Below, piece by piece: positions 6,653 through 13,474 of a stretch of 18,696 bases of DNA. Numbering within the stretch: position 1 is the stretch's first letter; each line of letters starts with the position of its first letter. Below the pieces are notes generated by a model that did not search any database, was not told the origin of the DNA, and saw nothing but the letters and a program-made list of their open reading frames with translations. Both the position numbers and the translations under genes were made by a program. The stretch spans positions 1 through 18,696 of the forward strand of contig DDTJ01000035.1 in NCBI GenBank assembly GCA_002344525.1, given 5' to 3'. This DNA is from Akkermansiaceae bacterium UBA2367. GTDB lineage: Bacteria; Verrucomicrobiota; Verrucomicrobiia; Verrucomicrobiales; DEV007.

Positions 6653-6712
6653 ATGGGTCACGAGTGGCGGACCCGTGCCTCGTCGACCCATGTCTCGTGA
6701 CCCGTGACCCAT
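6653..6712. repeat. Inverted array between yebC and the first dehydrogenase
   Basis: The left arm GGGTCACGAG (6655-6664) pairs perfectly with CTCGTGACCC (6694-6703), or, in a shifted register, TGGGTCACG (6654-6662) with CGTGACCCA (6703-6711). The right side holds three degenerate direct units starting GACCCGTG, GACCCATG and GACCCGTG at 6670, 6685 and 6699. The shifting registers indicate tandem duplication of a short unit within each arm. Confidence 0.6.
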
Positions 6713-6783
6713 TCCTCATCTCCCGCGATAGCGGCCAGTTGTCCTCTTTCCTTCTTCGCCTGGCTTGCTAGACTGCCGGGATC

Positions 6784-9700
6784 ATGGTCAGACCCAGCAT
6801 TCTCCTTTGCCTCGCTTTTTGCCTCAGCCTCAACGACCTCCGCGCCGAGGAAGCGCCCAAGGTGATCGCGCCCACGGGCGTCGTCGATCTTCTCGCCGAT
6901 CCCGAGTGGAAGGATTTCGTCGTCAATCTCAACCCGAAGATCTCGCTCTCGGACGATCCGAAGAAGATCTGGGCCATCGGCGAGGATAAAATCCTGCGTG
7001 TTGGCGGCGAGGGCATGGGCTACATCCGCACGAAGCAGGCCTACCGCGACTACCACCTCGTCCTCGACTACCAGTGGGGCGAGCGCACCCACGGCTCCCG
7101 CGCCGACCGCGCCCGCGACTGCGGCCTGCTCCTCCACTCCTTCGGACCCGACGGAGCCTATGGCATCACTTGGATGAGCAGCATCGAGGCCCAGCTCATC
7201 GAGGGCGGCAGCGGCGACATCCTCGTCCTCGCGGCCAAGGCCGAGGACGGCACCATCGCCCCCACCAAGGTCACCGCCGAAGTGCAGCGCGACCGCGACG
7301 GCGAGCCGGTCTGGACGAAGGGCGCGCCGAAGGAGACCTTCCCTCCCGAGGGCAAGACCATGACCCGGATCAACTGGCGCGACCGCGACCCCGACTGGGC
7401 CGACGTGAAGGGCTACCGGGGGGCTAAGGAGATCGAGAACCCCGTCGGCGAGTGGAACCGCCTCGAAGCCATCTGCCAAGGCGACACCATCCGCCTGTTC
7501 CTCAACGGCGAACTCGTCAACGAGGTCACCGACTGCCACCCGACCTCCGGCTTCATCGGTCTGCAAAGCGAATTCGCCGCCTGCCTCATCCGGCGCTTCG
7601 AACTGCATCCCCTCGGCGCCTTCACCGAGAAATGGGCCGTCGAGGAGCGCTCCACCGACATGGGCTACGACGTCTCCGGCGACAGCATTCCTCCGCGCCG
7701 CTTCCCCCTCAGCCCGCAGGAGAGCGCGAAGCTCTGGGAGGTCGATGGCGACTACGAGATCCAGCTCGTCGCGAGCGAACCGCTCATCGGCGATCCCGTC
7801 GATGTCGCGTGGGACGAGAAAGGCCGTCTCTTCGTCGCGGAAATGGGCGACTATCCCCTGCCGGTCGGCGACGATGGCCCGTATCTTTCCCGCATCCGCC
7901 TCCTCACCGACAACGACGGCGACGGCGTGATGGACAAGGCCACGACTTGGGCAACGGACCTCGACCACGTCCAAGGGCTGCTGCCGATGCAGGGCGGCCT
8001 CCTCGTAACGACCCGCACCGCAATCCTCTTCCTCGAAGACACCGACAACGACGACATCGCCGACGTGAGGAAAACCCTCTTCACCCTGAACGAACCTGGC
8101 CACAACCAGCTCCAGGTCTCCAGCCCCCGCTACGGCCTCGACAACCGAGTCTGGCTCAGCAACGGACTCGACGGCAAGCAGATCTACCCCGGCGAGCAGC
8201 CTGACAAAACCCTCGAAATCAACAAGCTGAACCTGCGCTACGATCCCCGCAGCGGCGCGATCGAGCCCATCACCGGCACCGGGCAGTTCGGCGGCTCCCT
8301 CGACGACTACAACAGGCATTTCTACAACACCAACCGCAACCCCGTCATCTTCTCGGTGATGCCGCTCGAGGCGGTGAAGCGAAATCCCCTCGCCGGGATC
8401 ACCACGGGACAGGAGGACATCCAAGCGCCCGGCGCACCGGTCTATCCCCTCGCCCTCAGCCACACCACCGCCTCCGCCCACGCCGGCACCCACACCGCCG
8501 CCTGCGGTCTCGGCATCTACCGTGGCGACCTCATGCCCGACCTCGCCGGCGAGGTCTTCGTCTGCGACCCCACCGCGCAGCTCGTGACGCGCAACCGTCT
8601 CGTCCCGAACGGCTCCAGCTTCACCGCCGAGCGCGTCGGGAAAGGGCGCGACTTCCTCGTCTCCGGCGACGAATGGACCCGCCCCGTGCAGGTCCGCACC
8701 GGTCCCGACGGCGCCCTCTATGTCGTCGACATGTATCGCCGCTTCATCGACCACGCCCGCTTCTTCCCCGAGGACTTCGTGAAGAGCCACTACATGCGGG
8801 CCGGCCTCGACCAAGGCCGCATCTGGCGCGTCGTGCCCAAGGGCGCGAAGGTCGCCCCTCCCGCTCCCCTCCCCTCCGGCGACACCGCGAAGCTCGTGGC
8901 CCTGCTGGAGAGCGGCAACGGCTGGACCCGCACCGAGGCGCAGCGGCTCCTCGTCGAAAAGCGCGACTCCGCCGCCATTCCTCTTTTGGAGAAGCTCGTC
9001 GCCTCCGAACATCCGAAGACCGCCGCCCACGCCCTCTGGACCCTCGCGGGATTCGAAGCATTGAAGTCGGAGCATCTCCGCCCCATCCTCGTCGGCTCGA
9101 ACGAATCCGGCCTGCTCGAAAACGCTCTCATCGCCGCCCATGAAACCGGGCTGGCGAAGGAACTCGGCGACGCAATCACCGCTGCCTTGGAGAAGGACAC
9201 ACCCCGCTTCCGCTTCCTCGCCATCGCCCTGAATCCCGAACTCGCCTTCTCCGCGCCCGCCCTCGCCAAGCACGTCGCCGCCGCTCCCTCGGACGCTTGG
9301 TTGCGCAAGGCCATCTTCTCCTCGGCCCCCGGACTCTCCCTTGAGATGCTCCTCGCCCTCCTCGACGACGCGGCCTTTGTCGCGAAGCCCGCCGCCGAGA
9401 CCGGCCCCGTCCTGACCGACTTCGCCCGGCTCGTCGCCGCCCGCGGCGAACTCGGCGAGATCTCCCAAGTCCTCTCCCGCCTCGACGGCGAACCCGGAGC
9501 GCGGCATTTCGCCCTCGTCACCGGCCTCTCCGAGGGCCTCGCCCGCAGCCCGCTGAAGCAACGAACCCTCGCCGCCCTCATCGCCGCGAAGCTCCCCGAA
9601 CTCGGCGACGGCACCGCCCGGCTCGAATCCCTCCTCGAAAACGCCACCGTCATCGCGCTGAACCGCGAGGCCAGCGAGGAGGCCCGTGTCGCCGCCCTCG

Positions 9701-10512
9701 CCCTCGTCGCGCAGCGTTCCTTGGCGGAGAAGAAGGAGGTCGTCGCCTCCCTCATCACCCTCGCCGAGCCGCCCGCCATCCAGACCGCCGCCTGCCGCAT
9801 CCTTTCGCGCGACAAGCGCGAGGACGTCGCCGAGTTCTTCTTCGAGCGCTGGAACACCCTCACCCCCGCCGCGCGGACCGAGGCCCTCGAACTCATCACC
9901 GGAAACCCTAACACCGGCCTCGCCCTGATGAAGAAGATGAAAGCCGGCGAGATCAGCCCCGGCCTCATGCCCGCCATGACCCGCTGGAGCTACGGACGCT
10001 CCACCAACGAGGAAATCAAAGCCCTCGCCGTGGAGCTCTTCGGCCAAGCCGACGCCGACCGCGCCGCCCTCATCTCCTCCTACCGCGAGACCCTGACAAA
10101 GCATCAAGGCGACCCGGAGAAAGGCGCCCTCGTCTTCCAGAAAGCCGCTTGCGCCACCTGCCACAAAATCGGCGGCATCGGCGCCGAGGTCGGTCCTCCA
10201 CTCGACGACGTGAAGATCAAACCCGCCGAGGCTCTCCTCACCGACATCCTCGATCCCAACCGAGCCGTCGAGGAGCGCTGGGTCTCGCAGAGCCTCGAAA
10301 CCACCGACGGCCGCATCCTCCCCGGCCTCGTCCACGGCGAGGACGCCGCCGCCATCACCCTCCGCGTCCCCGGCGGCGTGACCATGACCGTCCCCCGCGC
10401 CGAAGTGAAGTCCCTCACCTCCAGCGGCCTCTCCCTCATGCCTCCCGGCCTCGAAGCGGCCATCACGAAGGAGGAGATGGCGGATTTGATCGCGTTTTTG
10501 AAGAAACGGTGA
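6784..10512 (+). CDS. Secreted DUF1080-propeller dehydrogenase-HEAT-cytochrome c fusion
   Basis: A 1242-residue exported multidomain oxidoreductase typical of PVC bacteria. A signal peptide covers 1-21. Residues 33-276 form a DUF1080 (3-keto-disaccharide hydrolase family) concanavalin-like domain with RDCGLLLHSFG and SIEAQLIEGGSGD. Residues 315-685 form the PVC-type 'membrane-bound dehydrogenase' propeller (YEIQLVASEPLIGDPVDVAW; GRLFVAEMGDYP), related to PQQ-type sugar dehydrogenases, with calcium-loop-like DNDGDGVMD (376-384) and DTDNDDIAD. Residues 695-1080 are HEAT-like helical repeats. A C-terminal haem domain has C1123-A-T-C-H1127 and ends MADLIAFLKKR. Likely role: oxidise a sugar or glycoside outside the cytoplasm and pass electrons to haem; the cofactor and substrate are inferred. 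No transmembrane helix besides the signal is evident despite the family name. Confidence 0.88.
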   Translation: MVRPSILLCLAFCLSLNDLRAEEAPKVIAPTGVVDLLADPEWKDFVVNLNPKISLSDDPKKIWAIGEDKILRVGGEGMGYIRTKQAYRDYHLVLDYQWGERTHGSRADRARDCGLLLHSFGPDGAYGITWMSSIEAQLIEGGSGDILVLAAKAEDGTIAPTKVTAEVQRDRDGEPVWTKGAPKETFPPEGKTMTRINWRDRDPDWADVKGYRGAKEIENPVGEWNRLEAICQGDTIRLFLNGELVNEVTDCHPTSGFIGLQSEFAACLIRRFELHPLGAFTEKWAVEERSTDMGYDVSGDSIPPRRFPLSPQESAKLWEVDGDYEIQLVASEPLIGDPVDVAWDEKGRLFVAEMGDYPLPVGDDGPYLSRIRLLTDNDGDGVMDKATTWATDLDHVQGLLPMQGGLLVTTRTAILFLEDTDNDDIADVRKTLFTLNEPGHNQLQVSSPRYGLDNRVWLSNGLDGKQIYPGEQPDKTLEINKLNLRYDPRSGAIEPITGTGQFGGSLDDYNRHFYNTNRNPVIFSVMPLEAVKRNPLAGITTGQEDIQAPGAPVYPLALSHTTASAHAGTHTAACGLGIYRGDLMPDLAGEVFVCDPTAQLVTRNRLVPNGSSFTAERVGKGRDFLVSGDEWTRPVQVRTGPDGALYVVDMYRRFIDHARFFPEDFVKSHYMRAGLDQGRIWRVVPKGAKVAPPAPLPSGDTAKLVALLESGNGWTRTEAQRLLVEKRDSAAIPLLEKLVASEHPKTAAHALWTLAGFEALKSEHLRPILVGSNESGLLENALIAAHETGLAKELGDAITAALEKDTPRFRFLAIALNPELAFSAPALAKHVAAAPSDAWLRKAIFSSAPGLSLEMLLALLDDAAFVAKPAAETGPVLTDFARLVAARGELGEISQVLSRLDGEPGARHFALVTGLSEGLARSPLKQRTLAALIAAKLPELGDGTARLESLLENATVIALNREASEEARVAALALVAQRSLAEKKEVVASLITLAEPPAIQTAACRILSRDKREDVAEFFFERWNTLTPAARTEALELITGNPNTGLALMKKMKAGEISPGLMPAMTRWSYGRSTNEEIKALAVELFGQADADRAALISSYRETLTKHQGDPEKGALVFQKAACATCHKIGGIGAEVGPPLDDVKIKPAEALLTDILDPNRAVEERWVSQSLETTDGRILPGLVHGEDAAAITLRVPGGVTMTVPRAEVKSLTSSGLSLMPPGLEAAITKEEMADLIAFLKKR

Positions 10513-10513
10513 G

Positions 10514-10529
10514 GAAGTAGGCCTACTTC
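10514..10529. repeat. Perfect 16-bp palindrome after the first dehydrogenase
   Basis: GAAGTAGGCCTACTTC is fully self-complementary and begins 2 bp after the stop codon at 10510-10512. It lacks a loop and is not followed by a T run, so it is a poor intrinsic terminator. A dimeric-protein binding site or an element boundary is possible. Confidence 0.5.
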
Positions 10530-10540
10530 GTTAAATTGAG

Positions 10541-10621
10541 ATTTGGACCACGAATGGGCACCAATGGGCACGAATTTTCTTGATCTCTATTCGTGTGATT
10601 CGTGTAATTCGTGGTCCAAAT
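10541..10621. repeat. Inverted array between first dehydrogenase and isochorismatase-like gene
   Basis: Perfect 15-bp terminal arms (10541-10555 and 10607-10621; ATTTGGACCACGAAT and its complement) enclose degenerate tandem units. The left side has CACGAATGGG, CACCAATGGG and CACGAATTTT. The right side has ATTCGTGTG, ATTCGTGTA and ATTCGTGGT. This is the clearest example of the inverted-array design in the window. Confidence 0.75.
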
Positions 10622-10646
10622 CAAGGTTTAACCATGCAGAGTTAGA

Positions 10647-11561
10647 ATGAACCCGCCGCCTTTCCTTCGCCTTCGGTCCTTGGCCTTCGCCGCAGCTCTG
10701 CTGTCGATGGCCTCGGGCGTCGCTCGCGGTGGGGAAGATCTCACCTTCGAATTCCGCCGCCAGAGCGAGACGGCTCCCGGCTCGGGCCGCTACCAGTCCC
10801 TCGTGCAGTCCGGCACTTGGGCTGCGTCCCGGACCGCGCTGATCGTCTACGACATGTGGGACGACCACTACTGCCGGAACGCCGCCCGCCGCGTGGCGGA
10901 GATGGCGCCGAGGATGAACGAGGTGCTCCGCGCCGCCCGCGCCCGTGGAGCGCTCATCATCCACTGTCCCAGCGGCTGCATGGACCGCTACGAGGGCACG
11001 CCCCAGCGCGAGCTGGCGAAGCAGGCGCCCCCGGTGGAGACGGCGGTGCCTCTGGAGAGCTGGTGCCACCTCGACGAAGGCCGCGAGCCTCCTTTGCCGG
11101 TGAAGATCGAACAGCCCTGCGACGACACTGGCGAACTCCGCGAGCAGGTCCGCTTCTACAGCCGGCAGATCGAGGCTCTGGAGATCGCCGAAGGGGACGC
11201 CGTCACCGATTCGGCGGAGGCCTTCTACCTGATGAGGCAGCGGGGGATCGAAAATGTCATCCTTCTCGGCGTCCACACCAACATGTGCGTGCTCGACCGG
11301 CCCTTCGGCATCCGGCAGCTCGTGCGCCAAGGCCTGAACGTCACGCTGATGCGCGACATGACCGATTCGATGTACAATCCCGCCGAGGAGCCCTTCGTCA
11401 GCCATTTCGAAGGAAACGACCTCGTCATCGCCCATATCGAACGGCACTGGTGCCCCACCGCGACCAGCGCCGATCTGCTGGGCGACGGCGTGGTCTTCCG
11501 CTTCCGTCAAGACACCCGTCCCCCGCACCGAGGAGCCAGAATAGAAGAAGCAACGAAGTAG
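10647..11561 (+). CDS. Secreted isochorismatase-fold cysteine hydrolase
   Basis: A 304-residue protein with a signal peptide (about 1-28, cleavage near VARGGED) and an isochorismatase-like fold at 60-270. The fold is shown by ALIVYDMWDDHYC with the conserved catalytic Asp (D69), the HCPSG strand-turn at 106-110, and GVHTNMCVLDRPFG with the nucleophile C214. Relatives hydrolyse amides, ureides or vinyl ethers with a Asp-Lys-Cys triad. I do not find the lysine at its usual place ahead of the AF helix (AVTDSAEAFYLM, 185-196); K124 or K153 would have to serve. Export is unusual for this fold. It sits 134 bp after the DUF1080 dehydrogenase and 120 bp before the amidohydrolase pair, suggesting a shared periplasmic pathway. 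The substrate is unknown. Confidence 0.82.
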   Translation: MNPPPFLRLRSLAFAAALLSMASGVARGGEDLTFEFRRQSETAPGSGRYQSLVQSGTWAASRTALIVYDMWDDHYCRNAARRVAEMAPRMNEVLRAARARGALIIHCPSGCMDRYEGTPQRELAKQAPPVETAVPLESWCHLDEGREPPLPVKIEQPCDDTGELREQVRFYSRQIEALEIAEGDAVTDSAEAFYLMRQRGIENVILLGVHTNMCVLDRPFGIRQLVRQGLNVTLMRDMTDSMYNPAEEPFVSHFEGNDLVIAHIERHWCPTATSADLLGDGVVFRFRQDTRPPHRGARIEEATK

Positions 11562-11588
11562 AGAAGCAAAGAATCGAAGCGTCCGAAA

Positions 11589-11637
11589 GGGGACTTTTCA
11601 AGTCCCCGCCAACAATAACGGGACTTGAAAAGTCCCG
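11589..11637. repeat. Nested palindrome pair (REP/BIME-like)
   Basis: Two hairpins, GGGGACTT-TTC-AAGTCCCC (11589-11607) and CGGGACTT-GAA-AAGTCCCG (11619-11637), are each 8-bp stems with 3-nt loops. The 17-bp core of the first (11590-11606) is also the exact inverted copy of the second (11620-11636), with an 11-nt spacer. The pair can therefore fold as two small hairpins or one long one, as in bacterial BIME elements made of paired REPs. Confidence 0.7.
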
Positions 11638-11681
11638 CTCCTTTCCACCTTTCACCTTTTACGGCGGCTCCGCCGCCCCTT

Positions 11682-12473
11682 ATGCGCATCTGGGACCTCC
11701 ATTGCCACCTTGCCGGGCCTTCCCTGCCGGAGGCCACGCCCGAGGAACGCGCCGGGCACCTCCTCGCCGTGGCCGACCGCATGGGCATCGAGCGCCTCTG
11801 CGTCTACATGGGCATGCGCTGGGCGCTCGATCCTACGCCGGAGCAGTTCCGCCAGCAGAACGACGAGATCCTGCGCGTCCTCGCGAAATACCCGGACCGC
11901 TTTTTCGGCTTCGTCTATCTCAGCCCGAAGCACGTCGAGGCCTCCCTCGCCGAACTGGAGCGCTGCGTGGCGCAGGGGCCGATGGTCGGCGTCAAGCTAT
12001 GGGTCGCGGGTCGCTGCAACGCGCCAGAACTCGACCCCATCATCCGCCGGGCCGCCGAGTTGAAGGCCGTGGTCTTCCAGCACACCTGGTTCAACCTGAG
12101 CGGCAACAAGCCCGGCGAATCCACTCCCGACGACTTCGCTGAACTCGCCGCCCGCCATCCCGACGTGCCGCTCATCTGCGGCCACAGCGGCGGCGATTGG
12201 GAGCTGGGCCTGCAAGCGGTGCGCCATTTGCCCAACGTGCGGGTCGAACTCGCGGGCAGCGATCCCGTCGCGGGCTTCACCGAGATGGCCGTGCGCGAAC
12301 TGGGCGCGGAGCGGGTGATCTACGGCAGCGACGCCGCCGGTCGCAGCTTCGCCTCGCAGCTCGCCAAGGTCTTCGGCGCGGCCATTCCCGAAGAGGCCAA
12401 GCAGCTCATCCTCTGCGAGAATCTGCGGCAGCTTCTCCTTCCCATTCTCACTGACAAGGGCATTCAGGCATGA
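11682..12473 (+). CDS. Amidohydrolase-family metal hydrolase (canonical, cytoplasmic)
   Basis: A 263-residue TIM-barrel hydrolase of the amidohydrolase-2 family (PF04909), which includes lactonases and decarboxylases. All expected active-site positions are visible: H7 and H9 in DLHCHL, K105 in GVKLWVAG, H134 in FQHTWF, H168 in ICGHSGGDW, and D217 in IYGSDAAGR. No signal peptide is present, so it should be cytoplasmic. The start ATG 11682 is chosen because the barrel's first strand begins there (MRIWDLHCHL); upstream codons encode the repeat. Its stop overlaps the next gene's start by 4 bp (ATGA), implying translational coupling. The reaction is not determined; sugar-lactone hydrolysis would fit the neighbouring dehydrogenases (inference). 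Confidence 0.87.
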   Translation: MRIWDLHCHLAGPSLPEATPEERAGHLLAVADRMGIERLCVYMGMRWALDPTPEQFRQQNDEILRVLAKYPDRFFGFVYLSPKHVEASLAELERCVAQGPMVGVKLWVAGRCNAPELDPIIRRAAELKAVVFQHTWFNLSGNKPGESTPDDFAELAARHPDVPLICGHSGGDWELGLQAVRHLPNVRVELAGSDPVAGFTEMAVRELGAERVIYGSDAAGRSFASQLAKVFGAAIPEEAKQLILCENLRQLLLPILTDKGIQA

Positions 12474-13348
12474 GCGATTCCGATTCCCCCGCTACCCTCT
12501 CCCGCCGCCAATTCACCCGAGCCGCCGCAACCCTCGCCGCCGCAGCGGCGCTGCGCCCGCTCTCCGCCTCCGACGCCCCCTCGGACCTGATCGACACCAA
12601 CGTCTCCCTCGGACGCTGGCCCTTCCGCCGCACCGTCCTCGACGAAACGCCCGCCCTCGTCGCGAAACTCCGCGAAGGCAGCGTGACCGAGGCTTGGACG
12701 GGCAGCTTCGACGCCCTCCTCCACAAGGACATCCCCGCCGTGAACCACCGCCTCGTCGAGGAATGCGTCCGCCACGGCAAGGGCCTGCTGCGGCCCGTCG
12801 GCGCGGTGAATCCCAAGCTGCCCGGCTGGGAGGAGGAACTGCGCCGCTGCACCGAAGTCCACGGGATGCACGCCATCCGCCTGCACCCGAACTACCACGG
12901 CTACACCCTCGCCGATCCGCCCGCCGCCCGTCTCTTCGAACTCGCCGCCCGACACGGCCTGCTCGTGCAGATCGCCCTCATCATGGAGGACGAGCGCACC
13001 CTCCATCCCCTCGTGAACGTCCCGCCCGTCGATCCCGCGCCCTTGCCGGACCTGATGAAGCCCCATCCCAAGCTGCGAGTGCAGTTGCTCAACGCCTTCC
13101 GCACCCTGCGCGGCCTGCCGGTGCAGTCGCTCGCCGCAAAAGGCATCGCCTACGAGATCGCCACGCTGGAGGGCATGGAAGGCCTCTCCAACCTGCTCGC
13201 GCAGATTCCGAATGGGCGGGTTTGCTTCGGCTCCCATGCGCCCTTCTTCTATTTCGAATCGGCGAAGCTCAAGCTACGGGAGTCCGTTCTAGACGAGGCG
13301 GCTTCGCGGGCCGTGCGTTTTGGCAATGCCAGGGCGTTGTTGGCGTGA
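12470..13348 (+). CDS. Tat-exported amidohydrolase-fold protein lacking canonical metal ligands
   Basis: A 292-residue protein with a twin-arginine signal (LSRRQFTRAAATLAAAAAL, 10-28) and an amidohydrolase-2 barrel. The first-strand HxH motif, which binds metal in the family, reads IDTNVSLGRWPFR (N44, S46), and the late Asp (usually GSD) is H256 in CFGSHAPFF. The middle strand RLHPNYHGY (137-145) is present. It may therefore use a different metal site, bind without hydrolysing, or act on another chemistry. The Tat route suggests that it folds, perhaps with a cofactor, before export. It overlaps the canonical paralogue by 4 bp, so the two are probably made together though they end up in different compartments. 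Family membership is firm; activity is open. Confidence 0.82.
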   Translation: MSDSDSPATLSRRQFTRAAATLAAAAALRPLSASDAPSDLIDTNVSLGRWPFRRTVLDETPALVAKLREGSVTEAWTGSFDALLHKDIPAVNHRLVEECVRHGKGLLRPVGAVNPKLPGWEEELRRCTEVHGMHAIRLHPNYHGYTLADPPAARLFELAARHGLLVQIALIMEDERTLHPLVNVPPVDPAPLPDLMKPHPKLRVQLLNAFRTLRGLPVQSLAAKGIAYEIATLEGMEGLSNLLAQIPNGRVCFGSHAPFFYFESAKLKLRESVLDEAASRAVRFGNARALLA

Positions 13349-13394
13349 AATCAAAGAGATGAAAAGAGCCTTCCACCTTTCGAGATTCGCGCAA

Positions 13395-13474
13395 ATTTGC
13401 GGCCATTCGCGGCCATTCGCGTCAAAAAATCAGGAACGCGAATCACCGCGAATGAAACGCGAATGGCCGCAAAT
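13395..13474. repeat. Inverted array running into the second dehydrogenase gene
   Basis: Perfect 17-bp arms (ATTTGCGGCCATTCGCG at 13395-13411 and its complement at 13458-13474). The left side holds two exact 10-mers GGCCATTCGC (13401-13420). The right side holds CGCGAATCAC, CGCGAATGAA and ACGCGAATGG. The right arm lies within codons 3-8 of the downstream gene, and the start codon itself is in a repeat unit (GCGAATGAAA). Confidence 0.75.

Noticed and set aside
6658..10335. Reverse-strand open frame of 1225 codons
   Set aside because: It is antisense to the dehydrogenase at 6784-10512, rich in Gly/Glu/Ala/Val/Asp without recognisable motifs, and explained by high third-position GC in the true gene.
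13395..13474. CRISPR-like short repeats
   Set aside because: Units are about 10 nt, contiguous and inverted, with no spacers and no cas genes nearby.
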